Part shown: positions 50,241 to 60,861 of the stretch, one piece after another
How the letters are laid out: each line of letters opens with the position of its first letter
Numbering within the stretch: the first letter of the stretch is position 1
Assembly: GCA_025594325.1 (NCBI GenBank)
Contig: JANHCV010000008.1
Span: forward strand, 1,054,001-1,118,000
Source: Blastocladiella emersonii ATCC 22665
Taxonomy: Eukaryota > Blastocladiomycota > Blastocladiomycetes > Blastocladiales > Blastocladiaceae
Length of the DNA: 64,000 bases
Direction of reading: 5' to 3'
Notes under the pieces: model-generated
The model's database searches: none
What the model was told of the DNA's origin: nothing
Seen by the model: the letters and a program-made list of their open reading frames with translations, nothing else
Position numbers and translations under genes: made by a program

Positions 50241-52315
50241 GTGTCGGACGGGTGTGTTGGGGGTGATTGAACCGGCTCAGTGTCAGCGAGCAGACTCCAA
50301 CTCACGAGAGGGAGGCGAGTTTCGAAGAACAGCGCCTGAATCCGCAAGGTGTGGTGGATCAATCGCTAAGCGTAAAATGGTCTCGCGAAGCAGCTCGCAG
50401 CATGGAAGAGACCGCGGGAAGGGCTGGACGTGGCTCGGCGAACTGTAGGACCTGGACTACGAGCTCGGCAGGTAAATTCGCAAGGCAGGAGGTGTATTGA
50501 TCCATGGTGTTCTGTTGCATAAAGGTCTTTCATGATGGCGGGCATTTGTGAGTGCGGGCTTGGGAGCAAAAGACCGTGAGCCGGCGCGGCCGCAACGCGC
50601 AGCGCGGCTGATGCAATCCAATCACCTGACCACGTGATTTGATCGACGCGTCCGGAACTTGGCGCGAAGCTGTTTTCGCGTATTTGTCGCCTCCTGCTTC
50701 AATGCACGCGTTCGGCGCCGACGGCTGTCGGTCTCATCTTGAGATGACCGCGGCGGATATAGTGCAACGCGGACCGATGAAAATCGCGGCGGGTTGTAGG
50801 CAAGTTAAGCGCTACATAACCTCGCGGCGTCTGGGCGCGTGTTCGATTCCGATTGAACGCGTGGCCTTGGGCGCCCTTAACGTGGGTACAGGAGCTTCTC
50901 CCGACTAGTTGCTTTTTTACATGTTTTGAAGCGCAAGCGGCGTTCGCTCGATTCGGCGGCGAAAACACGCGTTTCTCGAGCGGGACGCAGTGCGCGTCAC
51001 AACGGGGGTGGTCTCAGGTGCGTGTGCTGCGCAACGTGGGCACGCGTCGCCCAATGTGAGTGTGGGTGGCAGTGGGAGACGAGATGTGAGGGACCGCGAC
51101 GGTCGGCTGACCACTCGCTAGCTGGAAATCGTTCTGAGATGTGCTGGTAAGCGAGAGTTTATGAAGATAACAGAGGATGGAGAGGAAGGGCAACAGAACA
51201 GGGCAAGAAGAAGCGGGGATGAACCACACACCTGAGATGTCCTGGTAAGCGAGAGTAAGGAGCATCTCCTGGTGTGGGAGCGAGAGCTGTTTGGCCAGCG
51301 ACCGTTCAGGGGAGCTGGATCGTCGGTTGAAGCGAGCTGGACCGCGTGGGTCAGAAGCGGAGCTGAAACCGATCACGCGACCGAAACCATTTGCACGCGG
51401 TCGGCGAAGCGCCGCGTACCAGCAGCGGATAACTTGTCGCTCGGTGAGGCGAGGCGGTTAGCGGCGATGACGAAAGGAGATCGGTGCGATGCGCGTGCCT
51501 CGCATGTCGCCGTCGGGAGCGAGATGCGAAGTCGCGTGTGTCAAGTGGTAGCGGCCGAATCGAGGCGGGTCATGTGCACTTGAACTGCTTCTCGATCACG
51601 CAGTTCCCGTGCGTCATGGCGAAAAGCGCGGTGGGTATGAGCAGCCGTCAGCTTTCTTGCTCCAAAGCACGCTCCTGCTACTCACAATCAATCAGCTCAC
51701 CCACTTTTGAATGAAGCATTGAGAGCGCGGGGATTGCTCAGAGTCGAGTGGTAGTACAGCGGGGACGGAGCTCGCGTTTGTGTGAAGGACGAGGACCTCG
51801 GCGCCGGCCACGACTGCGCGTCCACGAACCGGGCGTCGACAAATCCTGAGGATGGTGAACACGAATGCCAGCGGAACGATCTGGATGGAGACCGCGGACA
51901 GACCCGAGCAGCCGATGCGACGACGGACGAGACGAGAGGCAGAGCAACGGAGGGGTGCTCTCCATCTCGGGGTGCGGGCGGCGGGCGGCTTAAATCGAGC
52001 CGTGGACGAGGTCCGAGCCGAGGCGAGCGGATTCGGAGGAAGCGGAGGTGATGGAAGGCGATAGAAGTCGGCGGTTTCGGGACTTCGGGAGAAGCGGAGC
52101 GGGTGGCGTCGAGCGCCGAGATGATCGTCGCGGGCTCACGTGACCGGTGCGAGACATTTTGACGCGAGTGGCACGCGTGGAGACAGGGAGCGAGCCACCA
52201 ACTCACAGCAACGGCCGAGAGTCAAAAAATAAATCTCGTTGATCATTTGGAGCAAAGAAACCCATAAAAAAAACACCGTATCAAACCCCTGCTCGTTGAC
52301 GTGCGTGCGGGTGAT
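50241..52315. other. Long region without a supported gene
   Basis: About 2 kb. It holds the module at 50,631 and a 23-bp direct repeat (GAGATGTSCTGGTAAGCGAG plus AGT) at 51,136-51,158 and 51,234-51,256, which includes a GGTAAG donor-like sequence. The 5' exon of the preceding gene is probably near 50,300. Other open frames look compositional. Confidence 0.35.
50631..50651 (-). promoter_or_regulatory. TCACGTG and ACGCGT pair
   Basis: Read on the minus strand, ACGCGT comes first, as in the other modules. It points to the multi-exon gene about 300-400 bp away. Confidence 0.3.
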
Positions 52316-53749
52316 CTAGTGGTGCGGGCGGTCGCGGCCCTCGCGAGCCCCAGACACCGCCCTGATCTCGGCCGCGCAGCCCTGGTACACGTTTTCCACG
52401 GCGGAGGCAGCAGAGTCGTCGTCCCTCTCGTCCAGGTACTCGGTATGAATGAACATGGAGGGCGGGGCTCTATAAAGGACCTGCTTCAGCTTGTCAGAGA
52501 GCTCCGACTCGTGGACCGTCACCTTCAACTGATTAATGGATGTTGGAAGGTTCTCAAGGAAGGCGTCCCAGTCCGAGAACGTGTCGCGAATGTCGAGAAT
52601 CGCGAGCTGCGGCGGGCACTTGCTGAGGAGCAAGGTCAGCGACTGGGTGTTCAGCTTATAGTTGCAGCTGAGATTGAGCGAGCAGAGAGTGTCGGGAAAG
52701 CTATGCGCAAGGGCCAAGAAGCCATCGGAATCAAGATTGCATTTGGACATGTCCAGAAGCGTCAGCCCCGGCGGCATGTTCGCGGCAAGCGCGCGAGCGC
52801 CCGCAGGGCCTATGGTAATATTGTCCAAGACGAGGCTGCGCAGTCCACGCGGAAGATGCGGGAATAGAGCCTCGGCGCGGGCATCAGCAAGCTTCGATTG
52901 CGAAAGCGTAAGGGAAACAAGCGAGGGCGGGAGTAGCTGGCCCAGAATCGAAAGCCCTGCAGCATGCAGGTCGAGGTGTTCGAGGTGGAGGTGCTCGAGA
53001 GTCGGGGGCAAGCGAGCAACAATGGTGTTGACCCCAAACGAGGTCAGGTTTGCGAAATAGTGACGGTTCAGTTGGCCGTTCTTGATCTGGAACCGCTGCA
53101 GCGTTTGCGGAACATTCTTGAGGAGACGGTCAAGTGCACCAACATCGCATGCGTCCGTGAAAACGGTCAGGCTGGTGAGGCGAGCCGGGAGCCAGTCCGC
53201 GGGAACGAGCGAGTCTGGACCGCGGAATAAGAGCGCCGAGTCGATCACGAGGCTGGTCACGGAATCGGGGAGTCGGCGGAACGCACGAAACATGCCTGCC
53301 GCAGCGGGGTAGCTCAGGGTGAGTGAATTGACGCACTGGTGGGGGGAATGGAAAGCTCGAGCGAAGGCGTTGAGCGCGTCAAGAGTATACTCGGTGTAGC
53401 CCCTCTGAAGCACAACTGCCTCGGTTTTACCAAGTGAGATCGAAAGTGTCTCCTGCGCAAGGCCGTAGTCGGGCGACTCGTACATGTCGTTGTAACCGGG
53501 ATAAGGCGCAGGTACTTTGGGTTGCGGATCACGAGCGGCTGGATCGTCAAGCGGAAGCTTTGATTCGCGAAGCCAAAGAAAGACGCCAGCGTGACCGTTG
53601 TCGTGAGCAAGCTTGAGGCAGCTCACGGGGAGCGCGGCGAGTCGGCCAGCGAGGTGCCGTTCGCGCAACGTGTCCACGTCACCGCGCGCAAATAAGGCAT
53701 CAAGTTCGCCTTGGTCCGTTGCAGCAAGTTTTGTGTCCATGAGATGCAT
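52316..53749 (-). CDS. LRR protein LRR5, intact
   Basis: 477 aa from the ATG at 53749. The start MHLMDTKL mirrors MDLMQRKL of LRR1, which is why longer upstream starts are rejected. The N-terminal domain is reduced compared with LRR1/2 and reads like a short ankyrin-type helix pair (DALFARGDVDTLRERHL, LKLAHDNGHAGVFLWL). About nine RNI-type repeats follow (LEHLHLEHLDLHAAGLSIL, LTLSQSKLADARAEALF, LDMSKCNLDSDGFLAL), with a polar, acidic C-terminus. The frame is complete. Probable protein-binding scaffold; the ligand is unknown. Confidence 0.7.
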   Translation of the reverse strand: MHLMDTKLAATDQGELDALFARGDVDTLRERHLAGRLAALPVSCLKLAHDNGHAGVFLWLRESKLPLDDPAARDPQPKVPAPYPGYNDMYESPDYGLAQETLSISLGKTEAVVLQRGYTEYTLDALNAFARAFHSPHQCVNSLTLSYPAAAGMFRAFRRLPDSVTSLVIDSALLFRGPDSLVPADWLPARLTSLTVFTDACDVGALDRLLKNVPQTLQRFQIKNGQLNRHYFANLTSFGVNTIVARLPPTLEHLHLEHLDLHAAGLSILGQLLPPSLVSLTLSQSKLADARAEALFPHLPRGLRSLVLDNITIGPAGARALAANMPPGLTLLDMSKCNLDSDGFLALAHSFPDTLCSLNLSCNYKLNTQSLTLLLSKCPPQLAILDIRDTFSDWDAFLENLPTSINQLKVTVHESELSDKLKQVLYRAPPSMFIHTEYLDERDDDSAASAVENVYQGCAAEIRAVSGAREGRDRPHH

Positions 53750-53988
53750 GAGTAGGGATGGATTGGTGGTCGAGGGAGGAGAGAGTTTGCTTGCCGCAGG
53801 CAGTTCCCTTGCCGCAGGACGACCACGTCGTTTCCACGCATCCCGTGACGTGCACGTCACGCGCGTCAACGTCGCGCCGGATGTGCCGTTCGCGACTTCC
53901 CGTTTCCTCACGTAATACGCGGACCCGAGCAAGCTGCGCAACACGATGCGCTCCGCACTTTGACAATGGGATCGAGCTTGATGCTATA

Positions 53989-55587
53989 TTATTGATATAC
54001 ACACAGCTCATGCAACTTGGCCCATAGCGGGACCAACCTTGACTTGAGCATGGCCCGAGGCATGTCCGAGAACGCGGTGAGATACAGCGCCGTGTAATGA
54101 AGGGGCTCGTTATCCACGGATGAAGATGAGGAGCGGTAAAGCATGGTGCGATTGGCGAATCCCGCGTATTCCTTGCACAGCGCTGTCAGAGTTTCGTATG
54201 ACGTGCTTTTCATTTTGTCGCGGGGCGGACATCTTCGCATCATCTTGAACCCTTGAAGCACCGAGTTGGCAATCCGCACCACGTCGGCGCATTTCAGACA
54301 ATCCAGGAGCGAGTGGCCGTGTGACCAGGGTGCAAGTGGGACAAACCGAGAGCAGTAGGTGCATGGCTTGCGCGATGCGAGCGCCATGAGCGGGTCACCG
54401 ACATCGTCCAAAAGGCGTGGGTAGTCTCGGTTTGATGTCCGGCTTTGCCGACCAGAAGAAGCTCGTGATTTTGAAGCCGAGCGCGGGCGAGAGCGAGAGC
54501 GGGCGCGTGAAGGAGAGCGAGAGCGAGCGCGTGAAGGAGATCGAGCGCGAGCGCGAGCGCGTGAAGGAGATCGAGCGCGAGCGCGAGCACGTGAAAGAGA
54601 TCGAGCGCGAGCGCGTGAACGAGAAGTACTGCGAGAAAGTCTTGACTGTGATCGAGAAGATTGCGGCGGAGCGAGGGGCGATCCAACGGTCTTTGGTTCT
54701 TGCCCATAGCGGTCCTGCATCCCCACGAGACCGTCGGCGGCAGGAATTCTAGGATTTCCCAAGTACTCCTTAATATCGATGATCGAAATGCTCTCGCTGC
54801 GCGCCATCTTGAGCACCTTTGGGCTCCTGGACTCGGGCAGGACAGACAATTTCTTGAGGTAAATCTCCTTGATGTAGGAACACCCAACGAGCGCTTGGGC
54901 GTTGCCTGATTGCTTCAGTCCGCTGCGAAACCGGATGTCGAATTCATCTAAGCTCTGTCCTGGCTGCGGCACCAAGTCGATCCATCGCCCAATCCATGTC
55001 AGCGGGCGAGCGCTTTCCTGGACAATGCATTTGAATGCCTTGGCGGTGGCAAGGTCGTTCGAGCTTTTTGGGTGAAGTACAAGCGCACAGGTCAGGTAGA
55101 TGTCATGCGGCATGTTCTCGCGCGATGCGAGAATAAGCCTGGTGAGAGGGACCTTGGGAAGCAGTGACCGAAGCGCGGAAATAAATTCGTCTGCTGAATC
55201 AACTGACATTTGACCTGGACGGCTGGGCAGCCGGAGCAAGGGTCCATCGCATTGAATGGTCTGCTCAAGCGACAAGCTTTTGGTACTTGTACATAAATAG
55301 AGCGTTTCGGGTCCGGTTTCGGCGGGGAGCTGCTTGGGAGACTTTGGAACGCAGAGGTCCATTGGCGCGGCGGCAAGGCCAGAGCTGACAACCGACTCGT
55401 TTCCCAGCCGGCTACTAAGCGCAAATCGTACTGAGAGCAGGCGCGAGTTGATCTGAGCAAAGAGGCCGGCCGGCGAAAGCTGGGCAGAGTCCCGCAGCGC
55501 GGTCGGCAAGTCGCCCGTGCTGCCTCGTTGGTCATAAGAGAAAGTTGGCATGGGCCTGATTTCATTGCATGGAGTCATGGGCTTCAT
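53989..55587 (-). CDS. Gag-like protein with RS-type repeat and zinc knuckle, copy G3
   Basis: About 532 aa from the ATG at 55587 (MKPMTPCNEIRP), matching the G1 start MKHPHDETLCN. The capsid-like part (DEFISALRSLLPKVPLTRLIL, TWIGRWIDLVPQPGQSLDEF, FRSGLKQSG) aligns with G1 and G2. A 60-residue Arg-Ser/Arg-Ala repeat is inserted before the knuckle CTYCSRF...HSLLDC (CX2C...HX4C). RS repeats are typical of splicing-associated and RNA-binding proteins, so this copy may have gained RNA-related function (inference). The frame is intact; no pol genes or LTRs are nearby. Confidence 0.6.
   Translation of the reverse strand: MKPMTPCNEIRPMPTFSYDQRGSTGDLPTALRDSAQLSPAGLFAQINSRLLSVRFALSSRLGNESVVSSGLAAAPMDLCVPKSPKQLPAETGPETLYLCTSTKSLSLEQTIQCDGPLLRLPSRPGQMSVDSADEFISALRSLLPKVPLTRLILASRENMPHDIYLTCALVLHPKSSNDLATAKAFKCIVQESARPLTWIGRWIDLVPQPGQSLDEFDIRFRSGLKQSGNAQALVGCSYIKEIYLKKLSVLPESRSPKVLKMARSESISIIDIKEYLGNPRIPAADGLVGMQDRYGQEPKTVGSPLAPPQSSRSQSRLSRSTSRSRARARSLSRARARARSPSRARARARSPSRARSRSPSRARSRSRPRSASKSRASSGRQSRTSNRDYPRLLDDVGDPLMALASRKPCTYCSRFVPLAPWSHGHSLLDCLKCADVVRIANSVLQGFKMMRRCPPRDKMKSTSYETLTALCKEYAGFANRTMLYRSSSSSVDNEPLHYTALYLTAFSDMPRAMLKSRLVPLWAKLHELCVYQ
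54478..54625 (-). repeat. 30-bp tandem repeats encoding the RS segment of G3
   Basis: Degenerate units containing GCGCGTGAAGGAGATCGAGC on the plus strand; in the coding strand they give Ser-Arg-Ala-Arg-type repeats. Confidence 0.75.
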
Positions 55588-55666
55588 TGGCTTGGTGTGG
55601 GTCGGTCGTGGGGAGTGCACGCGCGATCGTGGCGGTGGAAGAAAGCGTCTCCCTTCCAAGATTGAA

Positions 55667-55687
55667 TCACGTGTTTTCCCGACGCGT
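55667..55687 (-). promoter_or_regulatory. TCACGTG and ACGCGT pair upstream of G3
   Basis: It lies 80-100 bp upstream of the G3 start at 55,587. Confidence 0.4.
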
Positions 55688-55699
55688 CGGCAAGCCACT

Positions 55700-56045
55700 T
55701 CCGGTCGCTCGCAGCGGGGCCGAGCCTCTGTTGCTATAGTCTCGGTGCACATACTCGTCTCAGCCGGTTCTCGAGAACTGCCACGAAGGCTCGCAGTTCA
55801 AATAGTTGCAACGAAGTCCACCCGGAACCGCAGCAAGCGAACGCAACAGGATAGCTCAAAATTCCAACACCTATCGAGACTCTCAAGTAGCGCGTAAGGT
55901 TTAACAATATTTTTTTTATCATTCGAATTAATCTCAAAAAACTCGAGAGGAGCAGTGTTCGTGCATGCGCAAAGATCAATTGTAAACAACAAAGCAGGCG
56001 CCCGACCGACGGCGTGCGAGGCCAGCGAGCATCGCAGAAGCGTGC
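55700..56045. other. Intergenic, nothing recognised
   Basis: Spacer between G3 and the decayed gene at 56 kb; AT-richer around 55,895-55,935. Confidence 0.35.
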
Positions 56046-56954
56046 CTATACTGGATAAATCTGACCGCCGAACGAGAACCTGGGTGTGCGGTGATGGCGC
56101 GCAAATTCCTCCGGCGGCGCAAGCAAACCCGCCGCCGCGTACTTGACAGGAGCGAGGCGCTGGAGCTCGGCCAGATGGTCGACATGAGCGTCAGGCGATG
56201 CGATGAGAGTTCCGAGGACCTCCACGGTCATGGCATCGTCCAGCGAACCGGCAGGTAGAAACTTCGAACACAGAATCGGGAAGGGGTTGAGAGCCGAACA
56301 ACGCGGTGACCAGCGCCGCGTCGTGTTGCAGCAGGGTGTTGAGCACAAACTCGGTCAACCCGCCAGCCGGGTCGCGCGACGAACAGTAGCTGCACACGTA
56401 ATGGTCGCGGGAAAAGTCGAAAGAAAAATCCCTGGCCCAGCCCGCGACATCCAACAGCAGCTGCGCGAGGTTAGTCTCGCTCGCCAAGGCAGCAGCAAGG
56501 AACAACGAGAATGACTCGCGCCACGCGTCCTCGTAGTCCGAAGAACAACAGGCGCGATTGACGTGGTAGGACGACGGCTGGTCCAGCATAAGTTTCGGGT
56601 ATTTGAGACGGGTCACGACCATGGCCGCGACGAGATGTCCGGCAGCACGCGATTGACGGACAAGGTCAAGCGCTTGGTCTCGGAACTGCGGCCGCGAAAG
56701 AACAGTCACTGCCAGACACGTAAGCGAGAAGCACATAAAGTAGTCGTGGCCGATGGTCTGCGGCGACAGGCTTGGCAAGTGCTGTACGGCAATGGAGAAC
56801 AGCTCGAATAGTTCGTCGTCTGTGCTGGCGCCGTTGTTGAAAAAGGTATCGAGGAAGTTGCCCACACGGAAACCATCCGAAGACTCGAAAGCCGCTTTGA
56901 GCCGAGGGAGAAGGTAAAAGATCGACTTTTCGCCTGCAACTTGAGCGAGATCAT
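56046..56954 (-). pseudogene. Decayed gene, possible relative of the F-box-like gene at 57-58.5 kb
   Basis: An open frame without ATG begins FYGIHHDLAQVAGEKSIFYLLPRLKAAFESS and continues VGNFLDTFFNNGASTDDELFELF to about 56,270. There it slips one base and ends LLAPPEEFARHHRTPRF...QIYPV at 56,046. Helix-rich blocks (RDQALDLVRQSRAAGHLVAAM, TRLKYPKLML) resemble the middle of the neighbouring gene in pattern, but the relation is weak. CSYCSSRD could be part of a metal site. It lacks an N-terminus, so it is probably a truncated duplicate. Confidence 0.4.
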
Positions 56955-57038
56955 GATGGATTCCGTAAAAGTTGTGTTCGTTTGTGTAGAAAAAGGCTAT
57001 TAATCATCGCAGGGAGTTAGCGAAGGTCAGCTAATCCA

Positions 57039-58547
57039 TTACCTGCCGCGCACACACACACAAGCCGCAGCAAGAAACGTACCCGCTACGAAAACGTCGT
57101 CCCACATCGACGGGGGCACGGCCGATTGAATAACACGCGCCGCCTCATCCAAGTTTGCGCCGTTAACGATGCGGGCAAGAATTCGACCGAGTTCAGGCAG
57201 CAGCAGTAAGCCGTGATCGATGAGCGGCGGAAATGCGGAGAGAATCGCATGTTTGCACGTGTGCAATTCGCACTCGTAATCGCGACGCTCGTCAGGATCA
57301 AGATCCTGGTCCCGGTATGAGTCTGGACACTCGAACCACTCGGCGATTGAGCGACTGACGGAAGAGCACTGGTCTGGAGTAAATGACTCCAGGACTTGGC
57401 TGGCCAACAGTGCCACGAGTTCAGCAAGAATCCGAGGGTCGTACCTGGCGACGCTGAGCACAAGTGCAAGGGCAAGCGCATTCGGAACAGTGCAGCCGCA
57501 CGAAAGAATGGCTGCCATAACACCACGGACGTCGTCTTCTTTGATCAAGGTTTCCGCGAGAGTATTGGACATGAGGTCGCGTGCCGGTTTGAGCGAGAGA
57601 AACTCGAGAACTTGGGCCGGCGTTGTGCCAAATTGCGGAGAGAAGAGGAGCTCGAACGGACCCGCCACCCAGTAAGCGGCAGCAGCGAATGCAAGGAAGT
57701 CGGTCAGAGACGGCTCGTATGAAGCTGATGAGGCGCCCGATTCAGGAAATTCCAAGTCGTCCTCAGGACGAAAGGCACAATAGAGAGCGAGAGCATCCCA
57801 CGAGGGCCAGGAAAGCCGAGTGGCAAGCAGTTGAGGCCAGCGCAACGTGAGTGCCTCGAGTGCGTGCGCGAGAAAGGACCGGCTTCCAATAACAATCGCG
57901 GCCGAGAGAATGCGAAGGATCGTAACCACTGGGTTGAGATATAGCGAGGCGCGCAGCGGAGACTCTGTGAGCTGTCCGAGAACACTTATCAAATGCGAGG
58001 AGACCTGGTCGGCGGTCCGGCCGGCGAGTCGGGCGTGAGCGCGGGGACTCGTGCAAGCGCAAGAGAAGATGGCACGAAGAAAGGCATTGATTGTGGCGCC
58101 AAAGTCGCCGCGTGCTGCAGAGTTGCCCTGGATTGATGCAGAATTGAAGTTGGTTGATTCAGAATCGTCTTCGCTTGATCCAGTAACGTAAAAAGAGCTG
58201 TGATAGCAGTCGCTTGACTCAAAATCGCCACAAGGGAGTTGGAATAAGTGCTGAAGCTGCGAGACCGCTTCGACAATCACCAAGCTTGGCTGCCTCCGGT
58301 CGCCGAGTCGACTACTGTTCAACTCGCTGAGGCGAACAAGTTTCCGCGTCGTCCAAACCGAGAGCACTGGGAAACTTTGAGAGGCAACCGCGAGCTCTCG
58401 AGACGCTGCAGGGGCGGTGGCCCGGATCCGGGCAAGCTGCAACACGGCGGCGACCAACTCGGTCGGGAGATCGGCAAACGACAGGGGCTGTGCCGCAGGT
58501 GGTCCTTGATCGCAATGCATGGAGTGTTTCATGACAGAATGCTTCAT
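57039..58547 (-). CDS. F-box-like protein
   Basis: About 502 aa from the ATG at 58547 (MKHSVMKHSMHC); two further in-frame ATGs (58,532; 58,520) are alternatives. The F-box-like motif LSFADLPTELVAAVLQLARI spans residues 23-42. The rest is helical, without recognisable repeats: HALEALTLRWPQLLATRL, LTDFLAFAAAAYWVAGPFELLF, ILAELVALLASQVLESF. The frame is complete, stopping at 57,039. Proposed role, from the motif only: adaptor of an SCF-type ubiquitin ligase. An ACGCGT box sits about 35 bp upstream of the start. Confidence 0.55.
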   Translation of the reverse strand: MKHSVMKHSMHCDQGPPAAQPLSFADLPTELVAAVLQLARIRATAPAASRELAVASQSFPVLSVWTTRKLVRLSELNSSRLGDRRQPSLVIVEAVSQLQHLFQLPCGDFESSDCYHSSFYVTGSSEDDSESTNFNSASIQGNSAARGDFGATINAFLRAIFSCACTSPRAHARLAGRTADQVSSHLISVLGQLTESPLRASLYLNPVVTILRILSAAIVIGSRSFLAHALEALTLRWPQLLATRLSWPSWDALALYCAFRPEDDLEFPESGASSASYEPSLTDFLAFAAAAYWVAGPFELLFSPQFGTTPAQVLEFLSLKPARDLMSNTLAETLIKEDDVRGVMAAILSCGCTVPNALALALVLSVARYDPRILAELVALLASQVLESFTPDQCSSVSRSIAEWFECPDSYRDQDLDPDERRDYECELHTCKHAILSAFPPLIDHGLLLLPELGRILARIVNGANLDEAARVIQSAVPPSMWDDVFVAGTFLAAACVCVRGR

Positions 58548-59007
58548 GGGTGGCGAGTCGGGGAGTTGAAAAGAGGCAGGACGCGACGCGTTCAAGATTG
58601 CTTGACCGTGGGAATCGCGGCGTCCGCCCTCTCGTCGTTCGACTTCCCTGCCATGCAACTTCTTGAACACGATCATCAATATCCTGAAATGTGAGTCTTA
58701 TGACTTGCTTGAGGTGTTGCTGATGCAGGCCATCCTTGCCGACTCTCTCAGCGCCAGCCGATCACAGCCGCGCGAGTGAGTTGCCCCGAACCTCTCTCAG
58801 CACCGTGACACTTCGCGAGGCTGCTCTCTCCAACATCGCGTCGAAGCAAGGGCCCCGTTGACATGTTCCCGTCTGCTCGGAGAGGTTCGCGTTGCGCCAC
58901 AACAGCCGAGGCAGCTGAGCCACGTGGCGCTGTCCAACTTTGCGAAACGCGGCCGGCGAGCGGCTGGGCGAAAACGGGCGTCCCTTCGACTTCCGGACCT
59001 TGCTCTC
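58548..59007. other. Intergenic between divergent genes
   Basis: No gene supported; head-to-head spacer between the F-box-like gene and U3. Confidence 0.35.
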
Positions 59008-59017
59008 TTGATGCAAC
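59008..59017 (+). promoter_or_regulatory. TTGATGCAAC element upstream of U3
   Basis: Its ATG opens MQLGRYCNVN, in a different frame from the U3 ATG at 59,232; it may mark the 5' exon or leader. Confidence 0.35.
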
Positions 59018-59046
59018 TCGGCCGATACTGCAATGTCAACGCGCAC

Positions 59047-59205
59047 ATGGAAACCTCCGCACTTGCGCGGCGAGACGCCCGCCGCTGCGCCGCCCGCGCG
59101 CGCCCGCTCCCGCGCAGCCCAACCACGCCGCCGACTCGCTCTCGCCGCCGACCCGCTCGTGGAAACCTCCGCACTTGCGCCCGACGGCACCCGCTGCTGC
59201 GCCGC
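59047..59205. repeat. Imperfect direct duplication upstream of U3
   Basis: TGGAAACCTCCGCACTTGCG occurs at 59,047 and 59,160, each followed by similar GC-rich sequence (CCCGCCGCTGCGCCGCCCGC and close variants). Confidence 0.65.
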
Positions 59206-59231
59206 CCGCCGCTGCACCCGCGCCCGCGAAG

Positions 59232-60806
59232 ATGGACCTCGGTCCCGACGCGCGCTGGACGTCGCCGCCGTTTCCCGGCCCGGGCATCGCCAAGGGGGTC
59301 TTTGACGAGCTTCGTTCTCTGCACGGCATCCGCTTCGTCGTGGAGCAAGTGGATGATCATGATCCGCTTCAGACAGAGCCAGCTGTCGCCGACCGCGACT
59401 GCGCTTACGTCGTCCTGTGGTCGCTCGCGACAAGCGAGCGATTCCACATGTCGCCCGAGCTCGCCAACTTGCGGAGCAGTACCTGGGCCAGATCCAGCTC
59501 GAGTTCTACTGCCCGATTCTCTCCTTTCTTGCGCTTTCTCATCGTAACATCGAACTCGAGTGGTCGATCTTGCCCGACGGCGCACTCAACGTCGGCGTGC
59601 TCGACGTCCCGCCGCCCTACTTTCGCCTTGCACCCGCAACTTCGGCTAGCCGCTCGCTCTCTGGTTACTTGAAGGAGCTCGATGTCGATGCCATCGAGTT
59701 CGGGATGAACGGGAAGCAGCTTGGCGCAGTTGGACCTCAGAACCAGTTTGGCCACAACCAGTCCCTCGAGCTGCTCTCACCGGCCGGCCAGGACGACATC
59801 GTTTCGATGCTTGTGAAGCGGCGCCAGCAGGTCTTTGCCTGGGCCAAGAAGCTCGATCCCGCGCGCCGGCCGATCGTCAAGCTCAAGGGCAGCTTCGGCG
59901 ACCTCATCTTCTCTGGGACCCGCATCTCGGGCCGCCTCGCGCACGCGGTTCCCCGCGACAGCGCACCGAGCCTCAAGTTCACCGCCGCCGAGCTGATCTC
60001 GGCGCTCGACCGGTCCGAGCTCAAGTCGTCGTTCTGCTTGTCGCTTCCGCAGCTCACGCCTAAGAGCCTGTCTTTGCAGATCGCCCCGCTTGGTTTCCAA
60101 CGGGCGTCCGATCTTCGGTACAAGCTCACCGTCGACTTCCGCCCGCCGAACAGCGGCAACACCAAACGTCCCATTTGCAGCGGCACGCGGTCCGACGACT
60201 ACCGCGCGGGCTTCCTCTTCACGCCAGCGGACGACGACGCGCCCGCGCGCTTCGAGCTGTACAAGCTGCGCATGGAGAATGTCTCCGTGCACAAGCTCTC
60301 AGTCATCTCGCCCGGCTCGCTTGAGTACCGCCTCCGCCAGACGTACCAGCAGGTCGACCTCGCGACGCCTGATGGCGAGGTGCATCCCGCCGCGCGGCAG
60401 GACGTGATCCCGGCCATCGTCGACTACCTGCGCGAAAATCTCACGGCCATCGAGTCCGCCTTGACCGACGCTCGCCGTGATCCCGCTGCGACCCTTCCCG
60501 TCACCCCGCCGCCCGCTGCTCTCAAATACAAGTGCACGCTTATCCGCATCTACACGAAACGCGTCGCGCGGTTCGAGCGCGGCGACACCAACGTGCCGCT
60601 GAGCTACTGGACCAACGTGTTTGAGAAGGACCACCGCACGGGGTGTGACAGCTTCGAGACGCGGCCGACGGTGTCTACGGTCACGGTGCACCACGCGAAA
60701 TACCACGAGCTCGCCGCAAAGGGCGACGTCAAGGCCGCCGACACGCCCGCGCGAGTTTGTCGCGACCATGGCGTCGCTCGTGGGCGCGCTCAACTCGAGC
60801 AAGTAG
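59232..60806 (+). CDS. Unknown protein U3, with two frame slips
   Basis: The ATG at 59232 gives MDLGPDARWTSPPFPGPGIA. The frame is good to about 59,459 (RFHMSPEL), then slips one base to LAEQYLGQIQLEFYCPILSFL and stays open for about 1.3 kb. Near 60,750 the sequence TPAR|EFVATMASLVGALNSSK shifts again in a CGCG run and ends at TAG 60,804-60,806. About 520 aa. Content: LYKLRMENVSVHKLSVISPGSLEYRLRQTYQQ, SFGDLIFSGTRISGRLAHAVP, and a basic LIRIYTKRVARFERGD near the end. No family recognised, no signal peptide or membrane segment. The slips may be assembly errors. Confidence 0.5.
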
Positions 60807-60861
60807 TAGTAGCGCGCACGCGTTGGGTCAGCGGAGCATGAAAAGAGTCAAATTTATTCGT

